DNA from: Rhizobium sp. AAP43
Lineage (GTDB): Bacteria; Pseudomonadota; Alphaproteobacteria; Rhizobiales; Rhizobiaceae
Length of the DNA stretch: 37,177 nt
Direction: 5' to 3'
Assembly (NCBI RefSeq): GCF_001296045.1
Contig: NZ_LJHS01000031.1
Coordinates: 1-37,177 of the forward strand
Under the pieces are notes generated by a model. It saw nothing but the letters and a program-made list of their open reading frames with translations. It was not told where the DNA came from and did no database searches. Below, one piece after another: positions 25,628-34,786 of the stretch (positions are counted from its first letter, which is position 1; each line of letters starts with the position of its first letter). A program made the position numbers and the translations under genes.

Positions 25628-27895
25628 ATGAGAGACCTTTCTGCGGGTCCCCGCGTCCTCCTCAAGCGGCTGCGCGAACTGATGGCGGAGCCGCTCGAGC
25701 CGCAGGAGCGTCTAGACCGGATCGTTCGCCAGATCGCGAGCAACATGGTTGCCGAGGTGTGCTCGGTCTATGTGCTGCGCTCCGACAGCGTTCTCGAGCT
25801 CTATGCGACCGAGGGTCTGAACAAGGACTCGGTTCACCTGGCCCAGCTGAAAATGGGCCAGGGTCTGGTCGGCACGATCGCGGCCTCCGCGCAATCGCTC
25901 AATCTTTCGGATGCTCAGGCGCATCCAGCCTTCCGCTATCTGCCGGAGACCGGCGAAGAGATCTACCATTCCTTCCTCGGCGTGCCGATCCTGCGCGCCG
26001 GGCGAAGCCTTGGCGTTCTCGTCGTGCAGAACAAGGCCCAGCGCAACTACCGCGAGGACGAGCTGGAAGCGCTCGAAACCACGGCCATGGTGCTGGCCGA
26101 GATGATCGCGACGGGCGAACTGAAGAAGATCACCCGGCCGGGTCTTGAGCTTGACCTGACGCGCCCGGTGACCATCGACGGCGACAGCTATTCGGAAGGC
26201 ATCGGCCTCGGCTATGTCGTGCTGCACGAGCCGCGCATCGTTGTCACCAATCTGCTCAACGAAGACAGCGAGACGGAAATCCGCCGGCTGGCCGATTCGC
26301 TGGGGTCGCTGCGCATCTCGATCGACGACATGCTGTCGCGGCGCGAGATCTCCATGGAAGGCGAGCACCGCGACGTGCTCGAGACCTACCGCATGTTCGC
26401 CCATGACCAGGGCTGGGTGCGGCGCATGGAGGAGGCAATCCACAACGGCCTGACGGCGGAAGCTGCGGTCGAGAAGGTGCAGAGCGACACCAAGGCGCGC
26501 ATGATGCGCCTCACCGATCCCTATCTGCGCGAGCGGATGCATGATTTCGACGATCTGGCGAACCGCCTGCTGCGTCAGCTGACCGGATTTTCGCCGCGCA
26601 GTTCGGCGAACGGTTTTCCTAACGACGCCATCGTCTTTGCCCGCGCCATGGGGGCAGCGGAACTCCTCGACTATCCGCGTGCCAACCTGCGGGGCCTGGT
26701 GCTGGAAGAGGGCGCCGTTACCAGCCATGTGGTGATCGTGGCGCGCGCCATGGGCATTGCGGTCGTTGGACAGGCGGCGGGCGTGGTGGCGCTGGCGGAA
26801 AACGGCGATCCAGTGATCATCGACGGCGATGACGGCAAGGTGCATGTGCGCCCGGTCGCCGAGATGCAGAAGGCCTATGAAGAGAAGGTCAAGCTGCGGG
26901 CCAAACGGCAGGAACAGTTCCGGGCACTGCGCGATGTCGAGCCTTTGACCCGTGACGGGCACCGGATCAAGCTGCAGATGAATGCCGGCCTTCTGGTCGA
27001 CCTGCCGCAGCTTGCCGATTCCGGTGCCGATGGCATTGGCCTTTTCCGGACCGAACTTCAGTTCATGATTTCCTCCACCATGCCGAAGGGCGAGGAGCAG
27101 GAGAGCTTTTACCGCAGCGTTCTGAAGCAGGCGGCCGGACGGCCGGTCACTTTCCGTACACTGGATATCGGCGGGGACAAGGTCGTGTCCTACTTCCGGT
27201 CTCAGGAAGAGGAAAACCCAGCACTCGGCTGGCGTGCCATCCGCCTTTCGCTCGATCGGCCCGGCCTGTTGCGCACCCAATTGCGGGCTCTGCTGAAGGC
27301 GGCTTCCGGGGCGGAGCTGAAGATGATGCTGCCCATGGTCACCGAGGTTTCGGAGATCCGGGCTGTGCGTGAACTGATGCAGAAGGAAGTGCAGCACCTG
27401 TCGAAGTTCGGCCATCAACTGCCAAAGAAGCTGCAGTTCGGGGCGATGCTCGAAGTGCCGGCGCTGCTGTGGCAGCTGGACGAGTTGATGAACGAGGTCG
27501 ATTTCGTGTCAGTCGGCTCCAACGATCTCTTCCAGTTCTCGATGGCGGTGGATCGTGGCAATGCGCGGGTAGCGGATCGCTTTGATGTGCTCGGCCGTCC
27601 GTTCCTGCGGATCCTGCGCGATATCGTGCGCGCAGGCGACCGCAACAATACGCCGGTGACGCTCTGCGGTGAGATGGCGTCGAAGCCGCTTTCGGCCATG
27701 GCATTGCTCGGGATCGGTTTCCGGTCCATCTCTATGTCGCCGACGTCGATTGGCCCGGTGAAAGCAATGTTGCTTGGTCTCGATGTGGGCACCCTCGCAG
27801 CCGAGCTCGGAGCGGTGCTTGACGACGATGCACCGGGTGTGTCAGTCCGCGATTGGCTTATCCGCTTTGCGGGTGCCAACGACATTTCCGTCTGA
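25628..27895 (+). CDS. ptsP: Nitrogen PTS enzyme I (phosphoenolpyruvate-protein phosphotransferase)
   Basis: This 755-aa enzyme I of the nitrogen-related PTS moves phosphate from PEP to NPr. An N-terminal GAF domain (about residues 15-160) is followed by the phosphohistidine domain with GAVTSHVVIVARA (His367) and the PEP-binding barrel with GIGLFRTE, the RTLDIGGDK block, GSNDLFQF and LCGEMA (active-site Cys). The GAF domain identifies PtsP, which in relatives senses glutamine or 2-oxoglutarate. The ATG at 25628 (GTGGAG 11 nt upstream) matches the usual MRDLSAGPRVLL start; the ATG at 25604 is the alternative. It precedes prfA by 26 nt. Confidence 0.96.
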   Translation: MRDLSAGPRVLLKRLRELMAEPLEPQERLDRIVRQIASNMVAEVCSVYVLRSDSVLELYATEGLNKDSVHLAQLKMGQGLVGTIAASAQSLNLSDAQAHPAFRYLPETGEEIYHSFLGVPILRAGRSLGVLVVQNKAQRNYREDELEALETTAMVLAEMIATGELKKITRPGLELDLTRPVTIDGDSYSEGIGLGYVVLHEPRIVVTNLLNEDSETEIRRLADSLGSLRISIDDMLSRREISMEGEHRDVLETYRMFAHDQGWVRRMEEAIHNGLTAEAAVEKVQSDTKARMMRLTDPYLRERMHDFDDLANRLLRQLTGFSPRSSANGFPNDAIVFARAMGAAELLDYPRANLRGLVLEEGAVTSHVVIVARAMGIAVVGQAAGVVALAENGDPVIIDGDDGKVHVRPVAEMQKAYEEKVKLRAKRQEQFRALRDVEPLTRDGHRIKLQMNAGLLVDLPQLADSGADGIGLFRTELQFMISSTMPKGEEQESFYRSVLKQAAGRPVTFRTLDIGGDKVVSYFRSQEEENPALGWRAIRLSLDRPGLLRTQLRALLKAASGAELKMMLPMVTEVSEIRAVRELMQKEVQHLSKFGHQLPKKLQFGAMLEVPALLWQLDELMNEVDFVSVGSNDLFQFSMAVDRGNARVADRFDVLGRPFLRILRDIVRAGDRNNTPVTLCGEMASKPLSAMALLGIGFRSISMSPTSIGPVKAMLLGLDVGTLAAELGAVLDDDAPGVSVRDWLIRFAGANDISV

Positions 27896-27921
27896 ACCTG
27901 ACGAAGATCCTGGAGTAGTGG

Positions 27922-29004
27922 GTGGCGAAGCTTCCTGTCGAGAAAATGCGCGAACTCGAACGCCGGTTCGGCGAGATCGAGGCGCGGATGTCGGCGGGCC
28001 CGGCTGCGGACGTCTATGTGAAACTGGCGTCGGAATATTCTGAACTCGAGCCTGTGGTAAAACAGATCCGGGTTTATGAGGCAGCGACCGCTGAGGCTGC
28101 CGACCTGCGGGCCATGCTCTCCGACAAGACGACGGACCGCGAAATGCGCGATCTTGCGGAGATGGAGCTTCCGGAGGTCGATGCCCGCATCGAGGCGCTA
28201 GAAGGCGCCATCCAGATCCTGCTCCTGCCGAAGGATGCCGCCGACGAGAAGAGCGCGATTGTCGAAATCCGGGCCGGAACCGGCGGATCTGAGGCGGCCC
28301 TGTTCGCAGGCGACTTGTTTCGCATGTATGAGCGCTTTTCGTCGACCAAGGGCTGGAAGGTGGAAGTGCTCTCGGCCAGCGAAGGGGAAGCCGGCGGCTA
28401 CAAGGAAATCATCGCGACGATCAGCGGCCGGGGCGTGTTTTCCAAGCTGAAGTTCGAAAGCGGTGTGCACCGCGTTCAGCGGGTTCCGGAAACGGAGGCT
28501 AGCGGCCGCATCCATACATCCGCCGCAACGGTCGCCGTTTTGCCGGAAGCCGAAGAGATCGATATCGAAATCCGGCCGGAAGATATTCGTGTCGACACGA
28601 TGCGCGCATCCGGCGCGGGCGGACAGCATGTCAATACGACCGATTCCGCCGTTCGCATCACACACTTGCCGACGGGCCTGATCGTCACGTCGTCAGAGAA
28701 GTCGCAGCATCAGAACCGGGCAAAGGCGATGCAGGTGCTGCGCTCCAGGCTCTATGACATTGAACGCCAGAAGGCGGACAGCGAACGTTCAGCCAACCGC
28801 AAGAGCCAGGTTGGCTCCGGCGATCGCTCTGAACGTATCCGCACCTATAACTTCCCGCAGGGCCGCGTCACGGATCACCGCATCAACCTGACGCTCTACA
28901 AGCTTGACCGGATGATTGAAGGTGAAATCGACGAGATGGTCGATGCCCTGATCTCCGATTATCAGGCCGGCCAGTTGGCGCAACTGGGTGATGTGCAGCC
29001 ATGA
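27922..29004 (+). CDS. prfA: Peptide chain release factor 1
   Basis: This 360-aa class I release factor recognises UAA and UAG. The catalytic GGQ is at residues 233-235 ([15 protein letters not shown]), and the [20 protein letters not shown] block carries the expected codon-recognition (PxT-type) region. The start is GTG at 27922, with TGGAG 6 nt upstream. It follows ptsP closely and overlaps prmC by ATGA, so its own methyltransferase is translated from the same message. Confidence 0.98.
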   Translation: MAKLPVEKMRELERRFGEIEARMSAGPAADVYVKLASEYSELEPVVKQIRVYEAATAEAADLRAMLSDKTTDREMRDLAEMELPEVDARIEALEGAIQILLLPKDAADEKSAIVEIRAGTGGSEAALFAGDLFRMYERFSSTKGWKVEVLSASEGEAGGYKEIIATISGRGVFSKLKFESGVHRVQRVPETEASGRIHTSAATVAVLPEAEEIDIEIRPEDIRVDTMRASGAGGQHVNTTDSAVRITHLPTGLIVTSSEKSQHQNRAKAMQVLRSRLYDIERQKADSERSANRKSQVGSGDRSERIRTYNFPQGRVTDHRINLTLYKLDRMIEGEIDEMVDALISDYQAGQLAQLGDVQP

Positions 29005-29873
29005 CGGACACGGCGTCGGTGCGCGCTCTGATCCTTGACGCGCGGCGGCGCTTCGAGGCGGCGGGCCTTCCCGAGCCTGCTTCCGATGCGCGAATCCTGG
29101 TTGGCGGGATTGCCGGGCTCACATCGACGCAATTGCTTGTCGATGGTGATCGCGTGCTGGACACGACTATTGCTGCTTCCGTGGAGCAGGGGTTCCTGCG
29201 ACGGTTGGCGCGCGAACCGATCCACCGCATTCTTGGGGCACGGGAGTTTTACGGGCTAGAGCTTGGCCTGTCTGCGGAGACGCTTGAGCCTCGCCCCGAC
29301 ACGGAAGTGCTTGTCGATGCGATGCTTCCCCACGTTGTACGCATCGCTGGCGAGAAGGGGCGTGCCTCCATCCTCGACCTGGGCACAGGAACGGGCGCCA
29401 TCGCGCTGGCCCTCTTGCACGAATGCGGCCAGGCGCAGGCGGTTGGCGTCGACATCTCCGAGGATGCATTGTCGACGGCGGCGCGCAATGCCGAGCGGCT
29501 GGGATTGGCGTCCCGTTTCGAGACCCGTGCAGGCCCGTGGTTCGTTCGTGTGCCGGAGCGGTTCGACATCATCGTCTCGAACCCACCGTATATTCGCAGT
29601 GCGGTTATGGTCGATCTGGAGCCTGAGGTCCTGAAATACGATCCACATCGCGCACTTGATGGCGGGCCCGACGGGTTGGAGGCTTATCGCGCCATTGCGG
29701 ACGAGGCGGCCTCCCATCTCCTGGAGCGTGGTCTTGTTGGTGTTGAAATCGGCTTTGACCAGCGAGACGAAGTCGTGCAAGTCTTTGGCGAAAAAGATTT
29801 TTTACTTCTCGAAGAGCGCAAGGATCTGGGCGGAAGAGATCGGGTATTGGTATTCACCCATAATCGTCGCTGA
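29001..29873 (+). CDS. prmC: Release factor glutamine methyltransferase
   Basis: This 290-aa enzyme methylates the Gln of the GGQ motif in release factors. The SAM motif is [16 protein letters not shown], the catalytic NPPY is residues 194-197, and the N-terminal helical domain carries [14 protein letters not shown]. It overlaps prfA by 4 bp (ATGA), the conserved arrangement of substrate and modifying enzyme. Confidence 0.97.
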   Translation: MTDTASVRALILDARRRFEAAGLPEPASDARILVGGIAGLTSTQLLVDGDRVLDTTIAASVEQGFLRRLAREPIHRILGAREFYGLELGLSAETLEPRPDTEVLVDAMLPHVVRIAGEKGRASILDLGTGTGAIALALLHECGQAQAVGVDISEDALSTAARNAERLGLASRFETRAGPWFVRVPERFDIIVSNPPYIRSAVMVDLEPEVLKYDPHRALDGGPDGLEAYRAIADEAASHLLERGLVGVEIGFDQRDEVVQVFGEKDFLLLEERKDLGGRDRVLVFTHNRR

Positions 29874-30203
29874 CGGTTTTGTTGCGCTTGCTAAGGATAT
29901 TTGGAGGATATCAAGAAAAACACTTGGTTTTGCGCGGGAAGCGGGATAGCTTGCGGGCACGCAACGGGTGGCGGAGAAAGAACGAAGATTCGTTCATGTC
30001 CCGACCGGCTTCGGAACTGGTTCGTTATCGAACTCCGCCAAGCTCGCAAGGCCGGTGCGTAACTCAGTAATCTCGACTTTCACCAGCGGTAAGCAAGGCG
30101 AGGGCGCGGTCTGCCAACGGCACGCTGGGACTTGGCCGGTTCAACCAGAGCCAATAGCGTTGCCCCTTCATCAGCACAACAAAGACATTCAGGTGAATTA
30201 TCT
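29874..30203 (+). other. 330-nt structured gap before the DUF4167 gene
   Basis: No convincing gene was found. Two short hairpins are clear: GAACGAA/TTCGTTC at 29980-29995 with only a 2-nt centre, and GTTCG-TTAT-CGAAC at 30020-30033. No strong promoter was identified and no terminator follows prmC, so this may be a long 5' untranslated leader of the DUF4167 gene or hold a small RNA. Confidence 0.4.
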
Positions 30204-30944
30204 ATGAGGCCAGGACAGCAGAACAAGCGTGGTCGGGGGCGTAACAACAACAATAACAACAATGGCGGTGGTGGAGGCAACTTCAACCGCAAGGGCCAGA
30301 ACCCGCTGACCCGGACCTATGATAGCTCGGGTCCGGATGTGAAGATTCGTGGTACGGCCCAGCACATTGCTGAAAAATACGGTGCGCTCGCACGCGATGC
30401 CCAGAGTTCTGGTGACCGCGTCATGGCCGAAAACTACCTGCAGCACGCCGAGCACTATAACCGCATCATCGCTGCTGCCCAGCAGCAGATGCAGGAACGC
30501 TTCCCGCGTGAAGACCGTGACGATCGCGACGACCGTCAGGACTACAACGAGCGGGACGGCGAGGACATGGACGGTTCGGACGATAACCACGGCCACAACG
30601 GTGACGGTGGGAATCAGCAGGCCGTGCAGTCCCAGCCGCAACCGCAGCAACAGGGCCGACCGCAGAGGCAGCATCGGCCCCAGCCTCAGGCCCAGCCGCA
30701 GCCGCAGGCACAGCCGGATATCGCAGGCTCAGGCCCGCAGCCGGTGATCGAAGATATGCCGGCGGAAGCCGTCGCTGCTGCTGCCGAAATCACGGCAGAA
30801 GCGGCAGGAGAACGCCAGCCGCGCCGTCGCAACGCCGGAAACCGTCCCCGCCGTCAGCCGCGCCGCAGCGCGGGTTCGGACGAGGGTGGTGAAGGCAATG
30901 ACGAAGGTGAGGCTCCGGCGTTGGCGGACGTTGTCGCCGAATAA
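30204..30944 (+). CDS. DUF4167 domain protein, possible RNA-binding protein
   Basis: This 246-aa protein has a basic, Asn- and Gly-rich N-terminus (a run of seven Asn and then five Gly), the compact DUF4167 domain at about residues 30-98 (TRTYDSSGPDVKIRGTAQHI, ARDAQSSGDRVMAENYLQHA), and a long low-complexity tail of Gln/Pro and Arg/Ala. The acidic last 25 residues are D/E/G-rich. The domain is common in Rhizobiales; RNA binding is suspected from the basic composition but unproven. The ATG at 30204 has AGGTG 9 nt upstream. A perfect terminator ends the unit at 30971. Confidence 0.9.
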   Translation: MRPGQQNKRGRGRNNNNNNNGGGGGNFNRKGQNPLTRTYDSSGPDVKIRGTAQHIAEKYGALARDAQSSGDRVMAENYLQHAEHYNRIIAAAQQQMQERFPREDRDDRDDRQDYNERDGEDMDGSDDNHGHNGDGGNQQAVQSQPQPQQQGRPQRQHRPQPQAQPQPQAQPDIAGSGPQPVIEDMPAEAVAAAAEITAEAAGERQPRRRNAGNRPRRQPRRSAGSDEGGEGNDEGEAPALADVVAE

Positions 30945-30970
30945 TTTTCCTCTTCAGTTTGACGATTGCG

Positions 30971-30997
30971 AAACTCCGGGCATGTCCCGGAGTTTTT
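30971..30997 (+). terminator. Strong intrinsic terminator after DUF4167
   Basis: AAACTCCGGG (30971-30980) pairs perfectly with CCCGGAGTTT (30986-30995) around CATGT, and the T-run continues after the stem. It sits 27 nt past the stop and isolates clpB from upstream transcription. Confidence 0.92.
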
Positions 30998-31010
30998 CGT
31001 TTCACGGCCT

Positions 31011-31039
31011 CTTTAAAGGGAAAATTCCCGCTCCCATAT
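31011..31039 (+). promoter_or_regulatory. Probable heat-shock (sigma-32) promoter of clpB
   Basis: CTTTAAA (31011-31017) and CCCATAT (31033-31039), 15 bp apart, resemble the sigma-32 consensus (CTTGAAA and CCCCATNT). They lie between the DUF4167 terminator and clpB. The spacer holds the palindrome GGGAAAATTCCC (31018-31029). The leader to the ATG is about 100 nt. Confidence 0.65.
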
Positions 31040-31147
31040 CTCGCTCAAGGGAGCGGCGAAGTCGCTTCGGGGCCTGCCACACGGGGGCCTGATCCAAACC
31101 ATCCGCCTGTGCCGATTGCGGGCAGTGCGGGGAAACGGAGACTGACC

Positions 31148-33748
31148 ATGAATATCGAGAAATATTCCGAACGCGTGCGCGGATTCTTGCAGTCGGCACA
31201 GACCAATGCCCTCTCCGAGGGGCATCAGCAGTTTCTGCCGGAACATGTGCTGAAGGTCTTGCTCGATGATGAGCAGGGCATGGCCTCCTCGCTGATCGAG
31301 CGTGCCGGTGGTGACGCGAAGGCCGTCCGGCTTGCCAATGATGCTGCCCTTTCCAAACTGCCCAAGGTGTCCGGTGGCAATGGACAGGTGTATCTGGCAC
31401 AGCCGCTCGCCAAGGTGTTTTCGACGGCTGAAGAGGCCGCCAAAAAGGCCGGCGACAGTTTCGTCACCGTCGAGCGCCTGCTCTTGGCGCTCGCCATTGA
31501 AAGCTCGGCGTCGACATCTGCATCCCTGAAGAAGGGCGGCGTTACGGCCAATGGGCTGAACCAGGTGATCAACGAGGTCCGCAAGGGCCGGACAGCCGAC
31601 AGCGCCAATGCCGAACAGGGTTTCGACGCCTTGAAGAAATATGCCCGTGACCTGACTGCCGAAGCGCGCGACGGCAAGCTCGACCCGGTCATCGGCCGGG
31701 ATGACGAGATCCGCCGCACCATCCAGGTTCTCTCTCGCCGCACCAAGAACAATCCCGTCCTGATCGGTGAGCCCGGCGTCGGCAAGACGGCGATTGCCGA
31801 GGGGCTGGCGCTGCGTATCGTCAATGGCGACGTGCCGGAAAGCCTGAAGGAAAAGCGTTTGATGGCGCTCGACATGGGCTCCCTGATTGCCGGCGCCAAG
31901 TATCGCGGCGAGTTCGAAGAGCGCCTGAAGGCGGTTCTGAACGAAGTCCAGTCCGAAAACGGCGAGATCATCCTGTTCATCGACGAGATGCATACGCTGG
32001 TCGGTGCCGGCAAGGCGGATGGCGCGATGGACGCGTCCAACCTGTTGAAGCCAGCTTTGGCACGCGGCGAGTTGCACTGCGTGGGTGCGACGACGCTCGA
32101 CGAATATCGCAAGCATGTCGAGAAGGATGCAGCCCTTGCCCGGCGCTTTCAGCCGGTCATGGTCGATGAGCCGACGGTCGAAGACACGATCTCGATCTTG
32201 CGCGGGCTGAAGGAGAAATATGAGCAGCACCACAAGGTCCGGATCTCGGACTCGGCCCTGGTTGCGGCTGCCACGCTCTCCAATCGCTACATCACAGACC
32301 GTTTTCTGCCCGACAAGGCGATCGACCTGATGGACGAAGCGGCATCGCGGCTGCGCATGCAGGTGGATTCCAAGCCCGAAGAGCTTGACGAACTCGACCG
32401 CCGGATCATGCAGCTGAAGATCGAGCGAGAAGCATTGAAGAAGGAAACCGACACGGCTTCCGTCGATCGGCTGAAGCGTCTTGAGACCGAACTGACCTCG
32501 ATTGAAGAACAGGCGGATGCGCTGACCGCCCGCTGGCAGTCGGAAAAGCAGAAGCTCGGCCTTGCCGCAGATTTGAAGGGCAAGCTCGACGAGGCGCGCA
32601 ACGAATTGGCCATTGCCCAGCGCAAGGGAGAGTTCCAGCGCGCTGGCGAACTGACCTATGGTGTTATCCCGGACCTTGAAAAGGCTCTGGCTGCCGCGGA
32701 AGCACAGGATGGTTCGAGCAATGCCATGGTGCAGGAGGTCGTGAACCCGGATGCGATTGCCCATGTGGTGTCGCGCTGGACCGGCATTCCCGTCGACAAG
32801 ATGCTCGAAGGCGAACGCGACAAGCTGCTTCGGATGGAAGACGAGCTGGCGAAATCCGTCGTCGGCCAGGGCGATGCCGTACAAGCCGTGTCGCGGGCCG
32901 TTCGCCGGGCGCGTGCTGGCCTGCAGGATCCGAACCGGCCCATTGGCTCGTTCATCTTCCTCGGGCCGACCGGTGTCGGCAAGACGGAGCTGACCAAGTC
33001 GCTTGCCCGTTTCCTGTTCGATGACGAAAGCGCGATGGTGCGGCTCGACATGTCGGAATACATGGAGAAGCACTCGGTCTCACGGTTGATCGGGGCGCCT
33101 CCGGGCTATGTCGGGTATGATGAAGGTGGCGCGCTGACGGAGGCTGTCCGGCGCAAACCCTATCAGGTCGTCCTGTTCGACGAGATCGAAAAGGCGCATC
33201 CGGATGTGTTCAACGTGCTGCTGCAGGTGCTTGATGACGGGCGACTGACCGATGGCCAGGGCCGCACCGTCGACTTCAAGCACACGATCATCATCATGAC
33301 CTCCAATCTCGGGGCAGACTATCTGACGGGTCTCGCCGAGGGTCAGGATACCGACATGGTGCGCGATCAGGTGATGGATGTGGTGAAGGCCTCGTTCCGG
33401 CCGGAATTCCTCAATCGCGTCGACGAGATCATCCTGTTCCACCGGCTGCAGCGCGGCGAAATGGGGGCGATCGTCGATATCCAGATGAAGCGTCTCGTGC
33501 AGCTTCTGGCCGAGCGCAAGATCGTGATCGATCTTGAAAGCGGCGCGCGCGATTGGCTTGCCGACAGGGGCTACGACCCGGTCTATGGAGCGCGGCCGTT
33601 GAAGCGGGTCATCCAGAAATATCTGCAGGACCCGCTCGCGGAGCAGATCCTGTCCGGTCAGGTGCTGGACGGCGCCCGCGTCAAGGTCGAAGCCGGCAGT
33701 GATCGGCTGCTGATCTCGCCCGAGAGGGATATCAGCCAGGCGGCCTGA
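31148..33748 (+). CDS. clpB: Chaperone ClpB (Hsp100 disaggregase)
   Basis: This 866-aa AAA+ disaggregase works with DnaK to rescue aggregated proteins. It has the N-terminal Clp repeat domain (residues 1-150), AAA1 with GEPGVGKT at 207-214, the coiled-coil middle domain at about residues 400-530 that separates ClpB from ClpA/ClpC, and AAA2 with GPTGVGKT and the [14 protein letters not shown] loop. No IGF-type ClpP loop is seen, as expected. GGAG lies 8 nt before the ATG; the longer upstream frame runs into the leader. Expression probably comes from the heat-shock type promoter at 31011. Confidence 0.98.
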   Translation: MNIEKYSERVRGFLQSAQTNALSEGHQQFLPEHVLKVLLDDEQGMASSLIERAGGDAKAVRLANDAALSKLPKVSGGNGQVYLAQPLAKVFSTAEEAAKKAGDSFVTVERLLLALAIESSASTSASLKKGGVTANGLNQVINEVRKGRTADSANAEQGFDALKKYARDLTAEARDGKLDPVIGRDDEIRRTIQVLSRRTKNNPVLIGEPGVGKTAIAEGLALRIVNGDVPESLKEKRLMALDMGSLIAGAKYRGEFEERLKAVLNEVQSENGEIILFIDEMHTLVGAGKADGAMDASNLLKPALARGELHCVGATTLDEYRKHVEKDAALARRFQPVMVDEPTVEDTISILRGLKEKYEQHHKVRISDSALVAAATLSNRYITDRFLPDKAIDLMDEAASRLRMQVDSKPEELDELDRRIMQLKIEREALKKETDTASVDRLKRLETELTSIEEQADALTARWQSEKQKLGLAADLKGKLDEARNELAIAQRKGEFQRAGELTYGVIPDLEKALAAAEAQDGSSNAMVQEVVNPDAIAHVVSRWTGIPVDKMLEGERDKLLRMEDELAKSVVGQGDAVQAVSRAVRRARAGLQDPNRPIGSFIFLGPTGVGKTELTKSLARFLFDDESAMVRLDMSEYMEKHSVSRLIGAPPGYVGYDEGGALTEAVRRKPYQVVLFDEIEKAHPDVFNVLLQVLDDGRLTDGQGRTVDFKHTIIIMTSNLGADYLTGLAEGQDTDMVRDQVMDVVKASFRPEFLNRVDEIILFHRLQRGEMGAIVDIQMKRLVQLLAERKIVIDLESGARDWLADRGYDPVYGARPLKRVIQKYLQDPLAEQILSGQVLDGARVKVEAGSDRLLISPERDISQAA

Positions 33749-33768
33749 TCCGCCGGCACGCAAGCAAC

Positions 33769-33797
33769 AAAGGGCGGCTCAATGGGCCGCCCTTTTT
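33769..33797 (+). terminator. clpB terminator
   Basis: AAAGGGCGGC (33769-33778) pairs perfectly with GCCGCCCTTT (33786-33795), and the T-run continues. It lies 20 nt past the clpB stop, between convergent genes. On the other strand the tail is poorer (TTTGTTG), so it may also partly stop the DUF805 transcript. Confidence 0.9.
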
Positions 33798-33814
33798 CAG
33801 TTTTCCCAGACGGT

Positions 33815-34399
33815 TCACATGCCCCGGCGGCCGAAGGCGGGCCGTGCCTGTGCCGCTTGAGATGCCGTTCCCGACGACCGCTGGCTGGTGGGATCCGATG
33901 ACCGCGTCACGCCTGATCGCGTCGGTGTCGGGGACCCGTTCCGAGCCGCGACGGTCCGCCGGTCGAGAGACGGGTGGTCGGGTCTCGGAGCGTCAGGCGC
34001 CGTCCAGGAGAAGCTATCGCCCGGCATGAATAGTAGAAATAACCCGGAAACGAGCTGCAGTCCTATCGTGAGCGCTGAAAGCAGCGATCCGATCGGCGTA
34101 CCGACCATCTGAGCTTCCGCACCATAGGCCACCACGAAGACCGCCGTGAAACCCAGCATCACAAGGAGAGGGCTCAGACCAATGTCACGAATTCTGGCCG
34201 CCTGGAGGCTGAGTGACATCCAGAGGCTGACGAGACCGAACAGGGCCAAGAGTAGGAGTATCTGAACTCCACTGCCTGACCGCATGGACATGATTCCGAT
34301 GACTGCCACACCGCCGACCACCAGGTGAGCGACGAGACCAGTCAGAAAATATTGGAGTCTGTTGAGGCGACCGCGAAACATGAAAAGGACTTCGATCAT
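33815..34399 (-). CDS. DUF805 family membrane protein
   Basis: This 194-aa protein has four predicted membrane helices in its first 125 residues and the DUF805 signature FMFRGRLNRLQYFLTG near the start and RIRDIGLSPL in the middle. Residues from about 127 onward are a Ser/Pro/Arg/Thr-rich low-complexity tail predicted to be cytosolic, longer than usual for the family. The ATG at 34399 has AGGGA 6 nt upstream. Function is unknown. It faces clpB tail to tail across the terminator. Confidence 0.85.
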   Translation of the reverse strand: MIEVLFMFRGRLNRLQYFLTGLVAHLVVGGVAVIGIMSMRSGSGVQILLLLALFGLVSLWMSLSLQAARIRDIGLSPLLVMLGFTAVFVVAYGAEAQMVGTPIGSLLSALTIGLQLVSGLFLLFMPGDSFSWTAPDAPRPDHPSLDRRTVAARNGSPTPTRSGVTRSSDPTSQRSSGTASQAAQARPAFGRRGM

Positions 34400-34786
34400 A
34401 ATCAATCCCTGCTAGAAATTGCAGGTCATGACATCATGCAACTCATTCTTTTTGATGAATCTGAAAGCTGGTATTTGAGAGAAAGGGCGGTTCCTTCTGG
34501 ATAGTTTTAAGTGGCGTCCGACTTCGCCAGGTCCGCGCCCTCGTGCTCAAGCCAAACTTCAAGGGCAGGCTGACTTCTGTATCGACACGCAACAGCCCTA
34601 TGTCGGGTAGCGCCTGCAAGGGATGGCGTTCGCAATCAGATCTTGACCGCTTGCGAGACAAAGCGGGCAGGGGCGGCCAAGGACACACCCGCCTTTCGGG
34701 CTAAACGGTATCGTGGAAGAGCTCGATCTCGTTCGCTTCGCGCCAGTCGGGAGGCGGAACGGCTCTGCAATTTAGCTGGAACCGAT
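34400..34786. other. Gap of 387 bp with no recognised gene
   Basis: This lies between the M23 peptidase stop and the DUF805 start, both on the minus strand. An 81-codon frame on the minus strand (34443-34688) shows no recognisable motif and unusual Arg/Ser/Thr-rich composition, so it is not called. No repeat, tRNA or terminator-like hairpin stands out. Confidence 0.5.

Noticed and set aside
25712..27418. 568-codon open frame antisense to ptsP
   Set aside because: Shadow of ptsP; composition follows the other strand.
31013..33073. 686-codon open frame antisense to clpB
   Set aside because: Shadow of clpB, whose full set of AAA+ motifs is on the plus strand.
34443..34688. 81-codon minus-strand frame in the gap upstream of DUF805
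   Set aside because: No recognisable motif, no clear ribosome site and odd composition; left as intergenic.
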